From NCBI GenBank assembly GCA_013397115.1, contig VWZW01006249.1, positions 1,858,136-1,922,135 of the forward strand: a stretch of DNA of 64,000 nt. The letters run 5' to 3'. This document shows, piece after piece, positions 25,239 through 37,900 of the stretch (positions are counted from its first letter, which is position 1; each line of letters opens with the position of its first letter). A model generated the notes under the pieces. It was not told where the DNA came from and did no database searches. It worked only from the letters and a program-made list of their open reading frames with translations. The position numbers were made by a program, and so were the translations under genes. This stretch comes from Edolisoma coerulescens (taxonomy: Eukaryota; Chordata; Aves; Passeriformes; Campephagidae).

Positions 25239-25244
25239 TTTATT
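25239..25244 (-). terminator. APBA2: candidate proximal APBA2 poly(A) signal
   Basis: The complement of tttatt reads AATAAA about 615 nt after the stop codon. It would give a short 3' UTR isoform. Confidence 0.35.
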
Positions 25245-25857
25245 TAGCATATGAAACACTTGTTACATGTTCACACCTTGCCAAACAGGTTACACTTGTC
25301 ATAACAATACCAAGTACTACAGTGGTTTTCTTTACAGTAGAATCTAAAAGTTTGAACTGCACACATTCCTTTCCACTGAAATACCATCGATTCAGCACCA
25401 GTTTTAAAATTATGCAAAGTCATCAGTATTGGACCACTTTATGGGACTGGGTTTTTTTTTTTAACTTGAGGCAGCCAGAACTTTCTCTAATTGCTTCTCT
25501 TTGCCATTTCCTGCAGTCTCATTCATCAAATATTCACATTCACTGTGTTATCAAACAAGACAGACATACATCACTCCACATAAAGGTTACAAATAAATAT
25601 GTTTGAAGTTCTATGAGAAAAGAGTTTAGAAGATGTTCAAAATACTTAAATGTTTACAAAGATTTTTGTCAGTGATTATTGTCCTTGACCATCCTTCTCA
25701 ACACTTTTTGTCAAAGAAATAGAAAGGAAGGAGAGAAAAGGCAGAGACACCTGTCTGTTCCTTGTTCTGGGGTCCTCAGGTCAGCTTCCAAGCCTTTCAT
25801 TCATACAAAATACAAAATTCTTTTCAGGTATGACAGCTTCAGCCTGGATGGAAGATG

Positions 25858-25929
25858 TTAGATGTACAGGGGGGTCTCTTGACCTGTTAGAAGCCTGAAC
25901 ATGGCAGCTGGCATAGTCTTCATGTGAAT
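25858..25929 (-). CDS. APBA2: APBA2 terminal coding exon
   Basis: The exon has 23 codons, IHMKTMPAAMFRLLTGQ then ETPLYI, and a TAA stop at 25858-25860. The acceptor is tcaattgacag. The C-terminal PLYI is the tail that in the X11 family is reported to dock into the protein's own PDZ1 groove. Confidence 0.97.
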   Translation of the reverse strand: MHMKTMPAAMFRLLTGQETPLYI

Positions 25930-28900
25930 CTGTCAATTGATTACACAGAAATTAATAGAGCTGGTACTAGTTTAAAATAATCCATAAGGCCCCATCTGTC
26001 TCTCCCTGTGGTCGAAGTGCATTTTTTTGTCCTGGCTTCCATAGATGTGTTAGTAGAGTTTCTAGTTCAAAGTTCTCTGGTTTTAAGATGTTGGTTTGCC
26101 ATCTTTGCTTTTTTTTGTTGGGGCTTTTTGTTTGTTTTTGTTTTGTTTTTTAATTATTTAGTAATGACAATTATAAGATGTGACATCATATAGTTTTAGA
26201 AGCCACCTAAACACTTGATATTTTACACCCTACTCCAATTACAGTAAAATATACAGACGTTAAATAAGAAGTAGCACAAACTCTCTGCAAACTCATTCTG
26301 CTGTTCTGGTATTAACTGAACTTAGATTTGTATTCTAACTTCCTTCCCTGTGGGAATGTCATTTCATATGTATTTTCACCTAATTACAGTATGATCCTCT
26401 GAACACAAAACTTGGGCTTTATCACCTGATATTTAAATGCCAGTCAAGAGTTTGGTGGAACAGTTTCTCTCGTGGCTACTGTACTTAAATTCCTTCCTCA
26501 GGGAGGACTGGACCTCCAGTCCCCAGTGCCAGAGGGATTTTACAGACTAACAGGGTCCAAGGCTCAGGTAATCAGGGTTCCACCAGAACTGTGCTTACAG
26601 CTCTAAGTACCTATTGGACAACACAAGAGGAAGGAAGGGAAACTTCGCTAACTGATAACACAGACCCTCACCAGCTGCCTTGGTATCTTCTCTTTGTGCT
26701 GTAAAGAAAAGTTTTGTGCTGTATTCCTATGTTACGTGAGAAGCTACACAGCAAAGAGGGACCATAAAGGCATGGGGGGGCTACTGGAATCTATAGCTTT
26801 GCTCCTGACTAAGTGCACATACTCTATTACAATTTGTCAAGTATCATTTTCCAGAAGGAAACCAGCTGTCTTTGATTTTTGTCAAAGGAACTAGTGGGAG
26901 ATCTGGCCAGGGTTCTGTATTAGACTACCATTAAATTCAGGAGGGATTTTGAAAAACTGGAGGATTTTGCTTATTCATTGCTGATTTCTCTAGAAGTACT
27001 GGAGAGAGGTGTCTTAACTTATTCCCAAGGTAAGTTGGAAATTAAATTATTAAAATGTGTATCAACTTGCATCTCTCAGACCTTTGAATAGTAATTCATT
27101 TCTATGGCAGATGCTGTGGTGATAAGCCAAGAGACATTTTCACAGCCAACATGCCTGAGTGATTTCTTCCTTTAATCACTTGGTTTAATTCAGACAGTAG
27201 GTTGAAGGTACAGAATTATGCCAGGAACTCTTGCAAATGAATGGGAAAATGCAGTAAATGTGCACCATTAATTGTTAAAAAAAAAATCTGTTAATTGTTT
27301 CTTATTAGTGCCAAACTCAATTTACTGAAGTGGTGGTTTTAATGCTGTGTTGACACTCTTTTCAACTGAAACATACATTTTTTCAACTATTTTGCTTCCT
27401 TGATAAAGACGTCGTTTCCTTACCTCTCCCACTGAATTAGACAATGCTTGTACTATCTTCTCATGAGCAGTAGCCACGACACTCTGCCCGTTGATCTCGA
27501 TAATCCGATGCCCTACTCTTACCCCTCCCCTCTCTGCTATTCCACCTCGCATCAAGCTGCAAATCTGCCAAGAGAAAACAAATTTTAGTGGAGCTTAGAA
27601 ATATCATGTGTAGCACTTACTGGGATTTTATGTGTATTAATGAGTGGTGACACTGTAAGGATTCAAGAAGATGCTTGTTGAAAGTATTAATTAATGAGTT
27701 TTTAAATGTTGGTTTAGTGGTTTGTTAGAGGGGGTTTTTTCTGAGATTTCTGCCTATTACAATTTTCATTTTCAGTGTCCACCTGGGAACATAAAAATAC
27801 CTATCACAGTGATACAGGTAGCAGCCATGCAAAAGTGGAGATGGGGGAAGAGAGAAGTTTTATCTGCTGTTGGAACACAACTTCTTTCCTGTGCCCCTGC
27901 AGAAGGGAAGTGGGCTCTGCTCTCCAGGGTCACAGCTTTCCTCCACATTGTTCAGTGCTGCTGGCCACAGGGAGCTCGGGATGAAGAAGGCAAGTTAGGC
28001 CACTCTTTAACTGGCAGCTGAGGTTCCAGTAAGGAGCTAGGCACAAGTTTTGAATATTATTACCCCTACAATAGGGTAATAATTCTACAAGAAGAACTAC
28101 ATTCATCAGACACAGTCCCAGCAGATGCCGCTACCTCAAGTATTCTGAGGCTGCAACATGCCTAGAGTCCAGGCAGCAAGAGAAATCTCAATCCAGTGTG
28201 GGGAATTTAAAAGAATGTTTCCTCCTTAGCAACAGTATCTGTGCTGCAACAGGATCCTCCCTGGCAGATTAGACAGCTGTGCATTAGATAGAAATTGTTG
28301 GTAAATTATTTCAAAAGTCCAAGCCTGTGCATCACATAAGGCAGATAATGTATAGCTCGAATCTCTGGAACCAAGTAGAGTTTAGCAGCACTGGGATTTA
28401 CCTTTTGTTTATCAGAAAAATCTATTCTTGGAGGAAAAGAAATGAGTGCTGGAGCATCAGATAATGGATGTTTCTGCAGGTACTGTCAATGGTTAGAATG
28501 ATATGCCAAGAATCATTATTTGCTGCGATCTGGTCATTTGCTCAGAGCTAAATACAAGTCTGATAAGATGTGGCTTGTGTCCCAGTGAGTTTGTTACCTA
28601 ATTCAAAAGCACAGTGTGTGGGGAGATGGCCAGTCTGGAATGCATTGAAGGTAAAACATTGTCTGTGGTTGACTGGAATCTTTTCCTGTATGGCACTAGC
28701 AGCTTCCTTTAAACTCCTCTCCACAAATAACAATGCTATGAAAAAAGAAATCCCTTCTCACTTGAAGTTCAGACTGTTTGATATGAGGAGTGAGAATATA
28801 TAGTTATTCTTTGTTTATAAAAGGCCTTTCTCAGCCTTCAGGAAAAAACCCAAAACAACACACTCCTCCTGCAGTGAGATTTATCTTCTACCATGCTCTC

Positions 28901-31900
28901 TCCAGTGGCTGAGTGTTACCTGCTGGGGTCCTTAAAGTATTTCTGATGGGCTTCAATGGAAAGAGGCACTATCACTTCACAGAATCGTGTCTTGAATTTC
29001 AGTCACGTACAATATATTGTTTTGCAGGTAGTCTACCTTCTAATCATACAGCTGACAAGATAAGTTGTACTACACAGATCTTCTCTTTTACAGAAAGCTT
29101 CTCAATTCAACTCACTGTTAGAATAAGTTTGCCCCTTGCTGTTGGGGAGCAGTAATCAGAAAGGACAAAAAGCAGCATGTACCAAAAGAAACCTTGTAAG
29201 TATATTTTTCATAGTGTAAAGGAAAATAGAGAGACAGTACAGCCAGCTGAAGTAAAAGCTTTTGGAGCAAATGGAAATGTGATCCCTCACCCACCAGCAT
29301 AAAGGAAAAGATAATGGCTTGCATATCTATCCAGAGTACCTTTCATTGTTTGGCTCTCAAAGCACTTTTAGCACTTTTAATACCATCAGTGAGTTTTTTC
29401 TTTCTAACAGCCCCAGACATAGAAAGTAGTCTTTTCATTCAGGAATCTCTCTCCAGGGAAGGCAGGCAGCTTCCTTTTTGTGAACATTAAGTGTTTTAAT
29501 GAGGTAGAAAGAGAAGCAGACAGAGGATGAGTGGCTCTGCCCAGCTCCCAGACCCTGGTAAGCCAGAGGCAGAGCACACACAGAAAAAAATATTCTGCAC
29601 TTACAGCAGACATTTCGTGGCTCCTGTATTTGCAAGGCAGCCCCAAAGCAGCCTTAAGAGTTTTGTCTCCAGCCAGTGGAGCTATGGCAGATGAGGCTGG
29701 CGAGTTTAAGCTGAGCAGTACCTCTAAATAAATATGATTGTATTCAGCCAGGACTCTTTAACCTGTTGTATTTGTTGAACGTGGCAACAGCTGTAATATT
29801 ATTAGATAAAGCAAGACAGATCCGCTTCTTGTAAGCAAGAGTCTATATTCTATTGACTCTGTAAAGTGAAGGGAAAAAAAAAAGAAAAAAAAAAGGTGTA
29901 AGCCACAATGTGGTTTGTGGTTCAATCCACTCAGCTGTGACAGGTTTGCAATGTCTCAGACACACTGCAGCACATCAGATGTGAAACTTCAGTAGCCTCA
30001 CAATCAGTTTTATTGCAACTGTCCATCGAGTAGCAAAGCATTAAGGATAAAATAGTGTCAGACAATCTGTTTATTCTGTGTAAATGCCTTAATCATAACC
30101 TATTAAAACCAGATTTCTCCTCACCTAACTTTTATATTGCACTATTGAAACCCTGTAAATTTTTTGCCAGTTTAAAGGCAATAAACAAAGGCAGGGAAGA
30201 AAGAATAAAATGTTCTGTAAACTTTTACTGTACTTTTAGATAGCTTGTGCTAGGCTAGGGACAGGGTAGATAGAGAAAGCGTTTGAGATCTAGACTGAGA
30301 AGTGGTGCTGTATCAGCAGTAAAAATACAACTGGTAATACGCAGATTTTTTCATAATCTAGAAAACAATGATGTGATACATAAGGACCACTTGTCTTTAA
30401 ATAACATCCTTTTAAAAGAACTGTAGCACAATGACATTCAGAAGGTGGCTGACAGGTCACCTAATGCTCACCTCCCCGTCACACAGCATTCAGACTCGTT
30501 ACATATGTATGCACAACATCCCTTTTTTTCACCTGCAGCAGTGCCGTGTCTGCATGTGCCTGATACCCTGTGCAGGCAAACCCCAGCTCAGACAGTGCTT
30601 CTGTGTGGCCAGGTTGGTTGTGGGCTGTTCCCTACTATAATGGCTGTACATCCTGCACAGATGAGATAGGCAGGGTGAAAAGGAACCACTGCAAAGCTGC
30701 TATCAGAGGATGCACAGAAATAAGCCCCAGCTGCACGGATAATGAGGTAATGGCTACCAGAAAGAGACATTTAATTATATCTGTCTTGACAAGCCATTTA
30801 TTACTTTGCTGTGCTAATGCTGAGCCAACAAAGAATAACAATGTTATTTCTGGATCCTATCGTAATTTGTAACAATTGCTGGCAATTACAAAAGTACTTT
30901 TAAAGAGTACAATGTCAGACTACCAGAGAGACATATTTTGCAGTCATGTTTTCACAAATGTTGAGAGAGTTTTTCAGAGGAAAGGATTTTACAGGCCCAG
31001 AGGTTTGCCTCCATAGCAGCCTAACAAAAGATGTTAATCTCTGCTTTTTGTTCACTGGCTTTCATATTCAAACAGACTTTTCATAAATGAAATGCATTGC
31101 AAGGCTTTTTTTTCCTATATGAAAAGGATTTTTATGCTGAATTTGGTGAACTTTATATTTGATATCATCTGAATGTTGCTCATTTAACTGGAAGGAATGA
31201 TGATCCGCCAGTGCGGTGACAAATGGCCAGTAGATGGAGGGAGCACACTGTGACAGAAAACAACCAGAGCCTGCAGAATTTACTCAACTGAGGCTCCAAT
31301 CATGTAGGAGATGATTGGCTGGGACAAGACAAATAGATTGTCACACAGACTCCCTGTCCATGTGATGCTCCTAATCCACCTTGGCCTGATTCTTTTGCCC
31401 AGCCCTGATCCCACTCCCACCAAAGCTGTGAGTGGGCTCCTGAAGACTTGATAATCACACCCCAGTGATGCTTATAGGTCCTTATATGTATTCCCTTCTT
31501 TTGATCATAGCACCAGTGGAACATAGGAGAATTACAAAGGCGAGCCATTAGGAAAGAGATCAGTGCCTCAAACAGGGGACCCTCTGTGAGATCAGGTAAA
31601 ACCAGATCCTGGGGCAGGGTTCACTTTGGAGTGCACACAGCTGGGCCAGGGCGAGCAGCAGTGGCCTTTACACCATGTGTGATCTTCGGTAGGGACATTT
31701 TAAACTTGGGTAGAGTAGTAACTGAGAGAAGGCCAGGAGAGCTGAACACCCACTCCTGAGCCATCTGTTTGCTGAAGTGCAGGAAGACCCATGAACCACA
31801 TCCTACAGAGTTACCTGCTACTCTTCCAACTCTTCCAAGGGTAGCAAACAGAAATCTGGCAACTTCAATCGATGCATTTCACAGAACAGGGGACAGAGCC

Positions 31901-34900
31901 CACAGTCCTTTGTGATGTGGTTTTCTGTGTGAGCAGCCTGATTATTTTTTTTCCTAGACTGGAGGAAGAGGAAATGGTGATGGTCCTGCACTACAGCCAG
32001 TCTCTAATGCTAGTATCAGCTCCTAGAAAGGCCAGTGGCTACCTGAGCTAGTTGTGTGGGAGTTTGCTTTGGAAAGGTGTCAGAGAACGGCTTGGGAAGG
32101 AAGAACTGCAAGAGGAGGACCCTGAGCTGCCTGGGGTAAGTGTTCCCTGCCACATTTGTTCTTCTCTTTGCTGCTGTTACTACAGGGAAGCTGCAGCACA
32201 CAGAGAAGGGTACCTGGGCCACAACCGATACAATTTCTTTGTACTGAGAGGTTTAGTTTTTATAAGAGTTTAGTTTTAATAAGAGGAGTTCACAATTATA
32301 TTCCCTTGCCTACTACCATGTGATCCACATAAATTATGCACAGCAGAAGAAAAATTAAAAGTCTTAGTGAGTGTGTCATGAAATTTTAAAAAGAGAAACA
32401 GAATCCGATCTAAGATTAAAGTGTTATAATTGTAAAAACCTTTTTCAGCGTAACTTTTCCTTGCAACTCTGGCACTAATGACAGCTTTACATGAATTAGC
32501 TGATCAGGCTATTGAACCAAATAATCTGGGCTATAACTCTTGTTGCTGTATTGTGTAGGAAAATCCTTCAAGAATTTCTCCCGGAGTCATCCATTTGCAT
32601 TATATTACTCAGAGACTATAAGGTTTTAATAAACAGTAGGAAAAGTGAGGTCATGCAAGATTCTTTCAGTACTTCCATATGTTTTTTGGAAAAGAGAAAA
32701 GAAAAAGTAAAGGGAAAAACCCCAAAACAATCAATGAACACAGAAACTTACAATTCCATTCTGTACACTGAAGCCCAGCTGGTATTTTAAGTCTGGCCGT
32801 TTTATGAGGACAGTAGTAACAGGAGGACAGCTGACAATGTTCAGTTTGACTTGTGTCTGATTCTTGAGTCCCTGTAAGATATTCCAAAAGTCAGTATTTC
32901 TGAAATGAATCTTACTGTGCCCTCATCTGTGATTTCCTAATTGCAAGAGTGTCAAGCAGCTGATCTGAGAAAGAACAGCAAGAGTTAACAGAAATTTGTT
33001 GTTAACTTAGAGATACATTTCTCTTATTTATTTCTCAAGATATTTGGCTCAACAAAACATTAAAATGTTGTCTTTAATTACTAAAGAAATTTAAACAAAT
33101 CTTTCAATAAAAACCAAGACTGACTACTGCTTGCCCTTTTCCAGCATCTGGCTAATTAACCTCCTGCTTGTGCTGCTCTTGGTAAATCTGCACAGACATC
33201 AGATTTAGTCTCCGTGACTAAAGATAATGCATTCTGAGATTCCATCGTGTCTGCAGAATCTTCATCTACTCGCTCGATCTGTCCTGCAGTCTACCAGCCT
33301 CCATCCGTTTTATCTGCACGGAGCCCAAAAATGTATAGGAGATTTTAATCCTCATATTTTATTCTGGAGACTGTGAGGAAGCCTGAAACTTTGAAGATAG
33401 CTGAGTAACTTAATTTAGGCAATTTTTTCAGACCTGGCCTCATTTGTTATGGCCCAGTAATAAAGCTGCAGTTATGTTCTCCAGCCCTAAATTTCTGTGC
33501 GTTATCATCCTGAATCTCTAATTCCGCTTTTTGTTAATGACAGATTACTCGGTTTTTTTGCAGTGATATGAAAAATTGTATCTGCTGGAAATCTACAGGA
33601 TCCCTCATCAGAAGATTACATCTCTGTTGGCTTCCAATCTACAGCATAGAGTTGTAAGTTTGGGGTACCTTTATGATCCCTTGGCATGTTGCAAGAGGTA
33701 GACCAACTAAACTGGTACCATTAATGGACATAATTTGGTCTCCAATGCTTAGTTTTCCTGAACGGGCTGCAGGGCCTCCATTCATCATGTTGGCCAGGAT
33801 AACGGTGGGTAGAATGGATCCCCATCCAGATTCCACAATCACTACCCCAAGAATTTCTCCCTTCTGTTTTTCTAGCTGGAGCTGCAATTAAAAAAGAAAA
33901 ACGTTTTTTTTGCTTTGATTCGTCTGACTTTGAGCATGAGTATCTCAGTTGTTCCTGAATAACATCTACAAATCACAAACCAAATTTTATTCTTTGCCAT
34001 TAGGTAGTGGCATGACTTCAATGTTAACTGTCTAACACACAGCTGTTTGTTTTCAGGGATATCCTCCACTTGTTTGTTCAAGTGAAGGTCATAGAGGTTC
34101 AATAAGCAAAACACTAACACACAGGTAACTCTGTAGAATGTGGTGGAACTGAATGCCAAGGGAATGAATGCTAAGGAAGTTCCTGTCCGTGGAACCTGGC
34201 AGCCAGAGGGGCAGGCTCTAACATTTTGTGGCTAAGGCAGTGCCTGCAACACAGGCTTTGTTCAGCTTCACTCCTGCCATTACTGTCCAGGTTGTCTCTG
34301 GATCTCAGGGCTTGTCTGTCCTTCTTTTCAGGCAAGGATCTCTTGATAATTATTAACATTATTATTATTAATATTGTTAATTATTGAATATACTCATGCC
34401 TAGCATGTTAATGTAAATCCCTGATGTAACATAAATGATGCCTTCTCCTGAACTGTCAGTAACCACAGCACAGCCAACACCTACAGAAGTGGAGCAAGAA
34501 TCTAAGTAGAGAACGTGCTCTTGAAGCAAATACATTTGCTTCAAGAAATTTATTTTCTTTCAAATGTGAAGATTATTTTCTTTCAAATGTGGAAGGCCAG
34601 GGAATGCTGATGGCCAGCTGACTTCTGCTGAGGTTATCTATTGCAGAACGCCACAAGTCTGTCAGCTCTTTCTGTATCGGTACTTTGGGGAAATATAAGA
34701 TCAGCTTACACTGTGTACTGTGAACAGCACAGAGCATATCTATGTCAGATGTAAATATACTTTATTCCTGTTCTGATCAATGGAAACAGAAAGGCCTTGA
34801 ACATGAAAACAAGAAATCCTAATAACCCATAAAACTGGTTTTAGTACGCAGGACTGATTAAGGACGCATCTTGAAATTGTAACATCATCCTTATAAATGC

Positions 34901-37900
34901 CAAAAGATATTTCTGAGAACTACATTCCTCTGAAAAAAATGGATCAATCTGAAATGAAAATCCAAAACTAGTTTACCTCTTTGCAGTTTTCTGAATTGGA
35001 GAAGTGTATGAGATCATCATTGTACATCTCTTGGGTATTGATGATGTCACTGTATTCTTTCTGACTGAGATCCTCTGGGTTAATTCCATTGGCTCTTAAA
35101 AACTCTTGGTAAGCCACACTGAAAGCCTGACCAATAGACTGAGCTATGAGCTGTGCCTAGAATGTAGAACAAAACACAGCTCAGAGAATGGACAGATTAA
35201 CAGTTTACCAATGAAACCACAAGAAACCAGGAGAGAGGTTGGATTTTAAGACAGAATCAAAATAAGGATCTTGCAAAGTTTCTGCATTAGCATGGAAATA
35301 AGGTCACTTTAAGGTCTGTTGTACAGAAAGAACCCATTACATCCAAAATCAAATTGCAAACTGCATTAAAATACCCCGCTGCTCTCCTCTCCTCAGTACA
35401 TTTCAGTAGCAAGCAGCCATATGCTGCTCATGTACCCATTCCAATAAACACTGGAGAGTCCTGGCTTGGGACCAACATGGAACAGAGCTGATGGAAAAGA
35501 GTGCCACGAGGGCTGCTTCTGAACACACTGTCTGCAGGGGTGAGGAGAGAAGGGATGCTCTGCTTGCACATGCCTTCACAGACGTGTGTGCTGATGGTTT
35601 TGGTTGTGGTGTCACCTGCTGCTTCTCCACCCTGCCTTTCCAGGGCTGAAAACACTGCTTCAACACAGCCATCTGCTCCCCTATTACTGCCATAAGGCCG
35701 GTCCCACATTCCCAGCAAACCAGTAACACTGCTGCTTACCCACTGCACATCTAGGACAGCTATTCCCATTAACACCTCGACTAGCAATGTCAGGGATCAT
35801 TTCAGGAATGCAGCCAGAGCCATGATTAAATCTTGCTGATGTTGAGAACACCCTTTCAAAATCCCCTCTCTTTCTTAAATTTTGGAGCACTTATCTGGAC
35901 ATTCCACTAGATGGCAAGGGAACACAGAGAAACAGAGATCAGTAAAAGGAATTTGTAAAGGAATTTTGTCCACTTTTTCTACATGTGAATTATTTTTTTC
36001 CCTATTTGAGTTTACTGCAGCTCACAGGAGAATGCCATGCTGAGGTTTGTGTATTTGTGGGTCATCATTTGTGGGGTCATCAGGGCATATGAGTAACTCC
36101 TGATGATATGAGAAGTTAATGGCACCTTACACTCCCTAAAAGTAGTGCTAATCAAACCTGTGTTCTGGAAATGCAACACAGATTCTTAGACAGTCAGTAC
36201 ATTTTAAATGCATTTCAAATGCATGGGTTTTTCTGGATATTATAAATCTGTATCTTCTTACAATCTATTGATCAAGTGTTTTCTTTGATGCTAAAAGGTT
36301 GTTTCTTTATTTCATTTGTGCTGCAGTACACAAAAGCACCAATCTGCTTGACTGGAAAATTACTTTAGAAAATAAAGGACATGAGAAGCCTAGCCAGTCA
36401 CAAATTGTTTCTTCATATTTTAAAGCATATTTTCAAGTCTTACCTCTATACCAAGAGGTTTGTACAGAATCACAGAATATGCAGAGTGGGAAGGGACCCA
36501 TCAGGATCAAGTCCAGCTCCTGGCTCTGCACAAGACATCCCCAAAATTCCACCCTGTGCCTGAGAGCATTGTCTGAATGCTTCTTGAACTGGGTCAGGCT
36601 TGGTGCTGTGGCCACTGCCTTGGGTAGTGTGGTAGTACAGAAGTCACTCAGGACATTTTCATATAATTCCATTATTAAAGTTTTATCACCAGTCCTTACT
36701 GAGTCCTTCTGATCTCCATTCCACTGCTTTCTCTGTAGTTCATCCTCTGCTTTTGCCTTCATTCTACATTCTCAAAACCAACATCTCCAGATGTCATGCT
36801 CTATTCTATTGCTGCCAATAACAGCCAGTTCTCACATCTTAATTTCATCTCTGTCTCTGAGGTCTTGTGAATGTTTATGAAAGTCTCCATCATTATGCAC
36901 AGCTTAGAGATAATGTAATTAAGTTGCTTGAAAAGGTCACCCAAGCAAAGCTGTGACAGAGCTGAGCTAACTCAGTCTCAGAACAGCCCCAGTCTAGCAC
37001 TCTAACCTTTAGACAATGCCATTTCTCCTTCACAGGCTTAATTGCTTTAAAATAATGAAAATGGATTGCTTAGCTCAAAAATATATGCAACCTCTGAGTT
37101 ATGACTGCCTGACCCAAAAAACTCCATTATTTTTTAATTGGTATGACAGAAATTATATCTAGAGTTATTCCTATAATAACAGTAATGAGAAATGTTTAGT
37201 ACTGCCTCTTTCTGTCAAGTTAGAAACAGACAAAAAATTTTGCTTTTTCTGTTTTACTGGCTTGGTATATTTTTCCATAAATGTTTTAGGTTGAAGTCCC
37301 CTGCTCTGCCACTTCAGACACAAGTACCTATTTCACTACAAACCCAAACCTGGATATACAACGGCAGTAAAGCAAGGTCATCTTCCTTTGTCACAAGAGG
37401 TATGGGATGGCACTTCAGCGCTTTGCACAACAGTGAAACAGCAGAGATGTACAGAACTCTATGATTCTATATAAAAATTCTAATTCGTGATCTTTGCTAG
37501 GGATGAAAAAAGAGAACTGAAAAATAAACAGCTGAATGTGTTCCTAAACACCAAAGGATCAAATGGCATGTTTGAGAGTTTGTGCAACTACAGGTCAGTA
37601 GCCACAGGGAAGCAGGACTGGGTAGAGGGCAGCTGTGTGCCAAGGCAGTAGTGGTTCTCAGCAACTTGGCTTCAGTTAGAAAGAAGTCTAGAATGGTTCC
37701 ACCTCATTCCAAGTGTCTTGGAGGCACATATGTGTCATTTTGTGCCAACCCACTGGACTAAAGGATATAATCCAGGATGAAAGATCAATTTGATATCCCA
37801 CAGGTTAATTTTGCCCATGAATGGCCATTGACTTCAGAGATCTCTACATGACCTCTGTTGTTTAAATAAATTGATTCCATTTACTTACATCCTCTGACTC

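Larger units (their letters stand above)
24027..25857 (-). other. APBA2: APBA2 3' untranslated region (maximum extent)
   Basis: AT-rich sequence without coding signals follows the stop codon. AATAAA signals on the - strand lie at 25239-25244, 24700-24705, 24070-24075 and 24027-24032, giving possible 3' UTRs of about 0.6, 1.2 and 1.8 kb. Which is used cannot be decided from sequence alone. Confidence 0.55.
33882..34976 (-). other. APBA2: APBA2 intron, 1.1 kb
   Basis: Holds the near-perfect palindrome 34519-34546 and the adjacent 19-bp direct repeat pair, plus an ATT-rich stretch at about 34345-34385. Confidence 0.75.

Noticed and set aside
25193..25606. 137-codon open frame antisense to the APBA2 3' UTR
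   Set aside because: Low-complexity, Ile/Leu/Thr/His-rich translation without a known family; the region is better explained as 3' UTR.
35403..35787. Two overlapping 108- and 119-codon frames on -
   Set aside because: They lie in an intron, overlap each other in different frames and resemble no known protein.
37452..37475. CR1 tail remnant (ctatgattctat) on +
   Set aside because: Only about 12-15 bp resemble the terminal repeat, and upstream sequence does not resemble CR1, so it may be chance.
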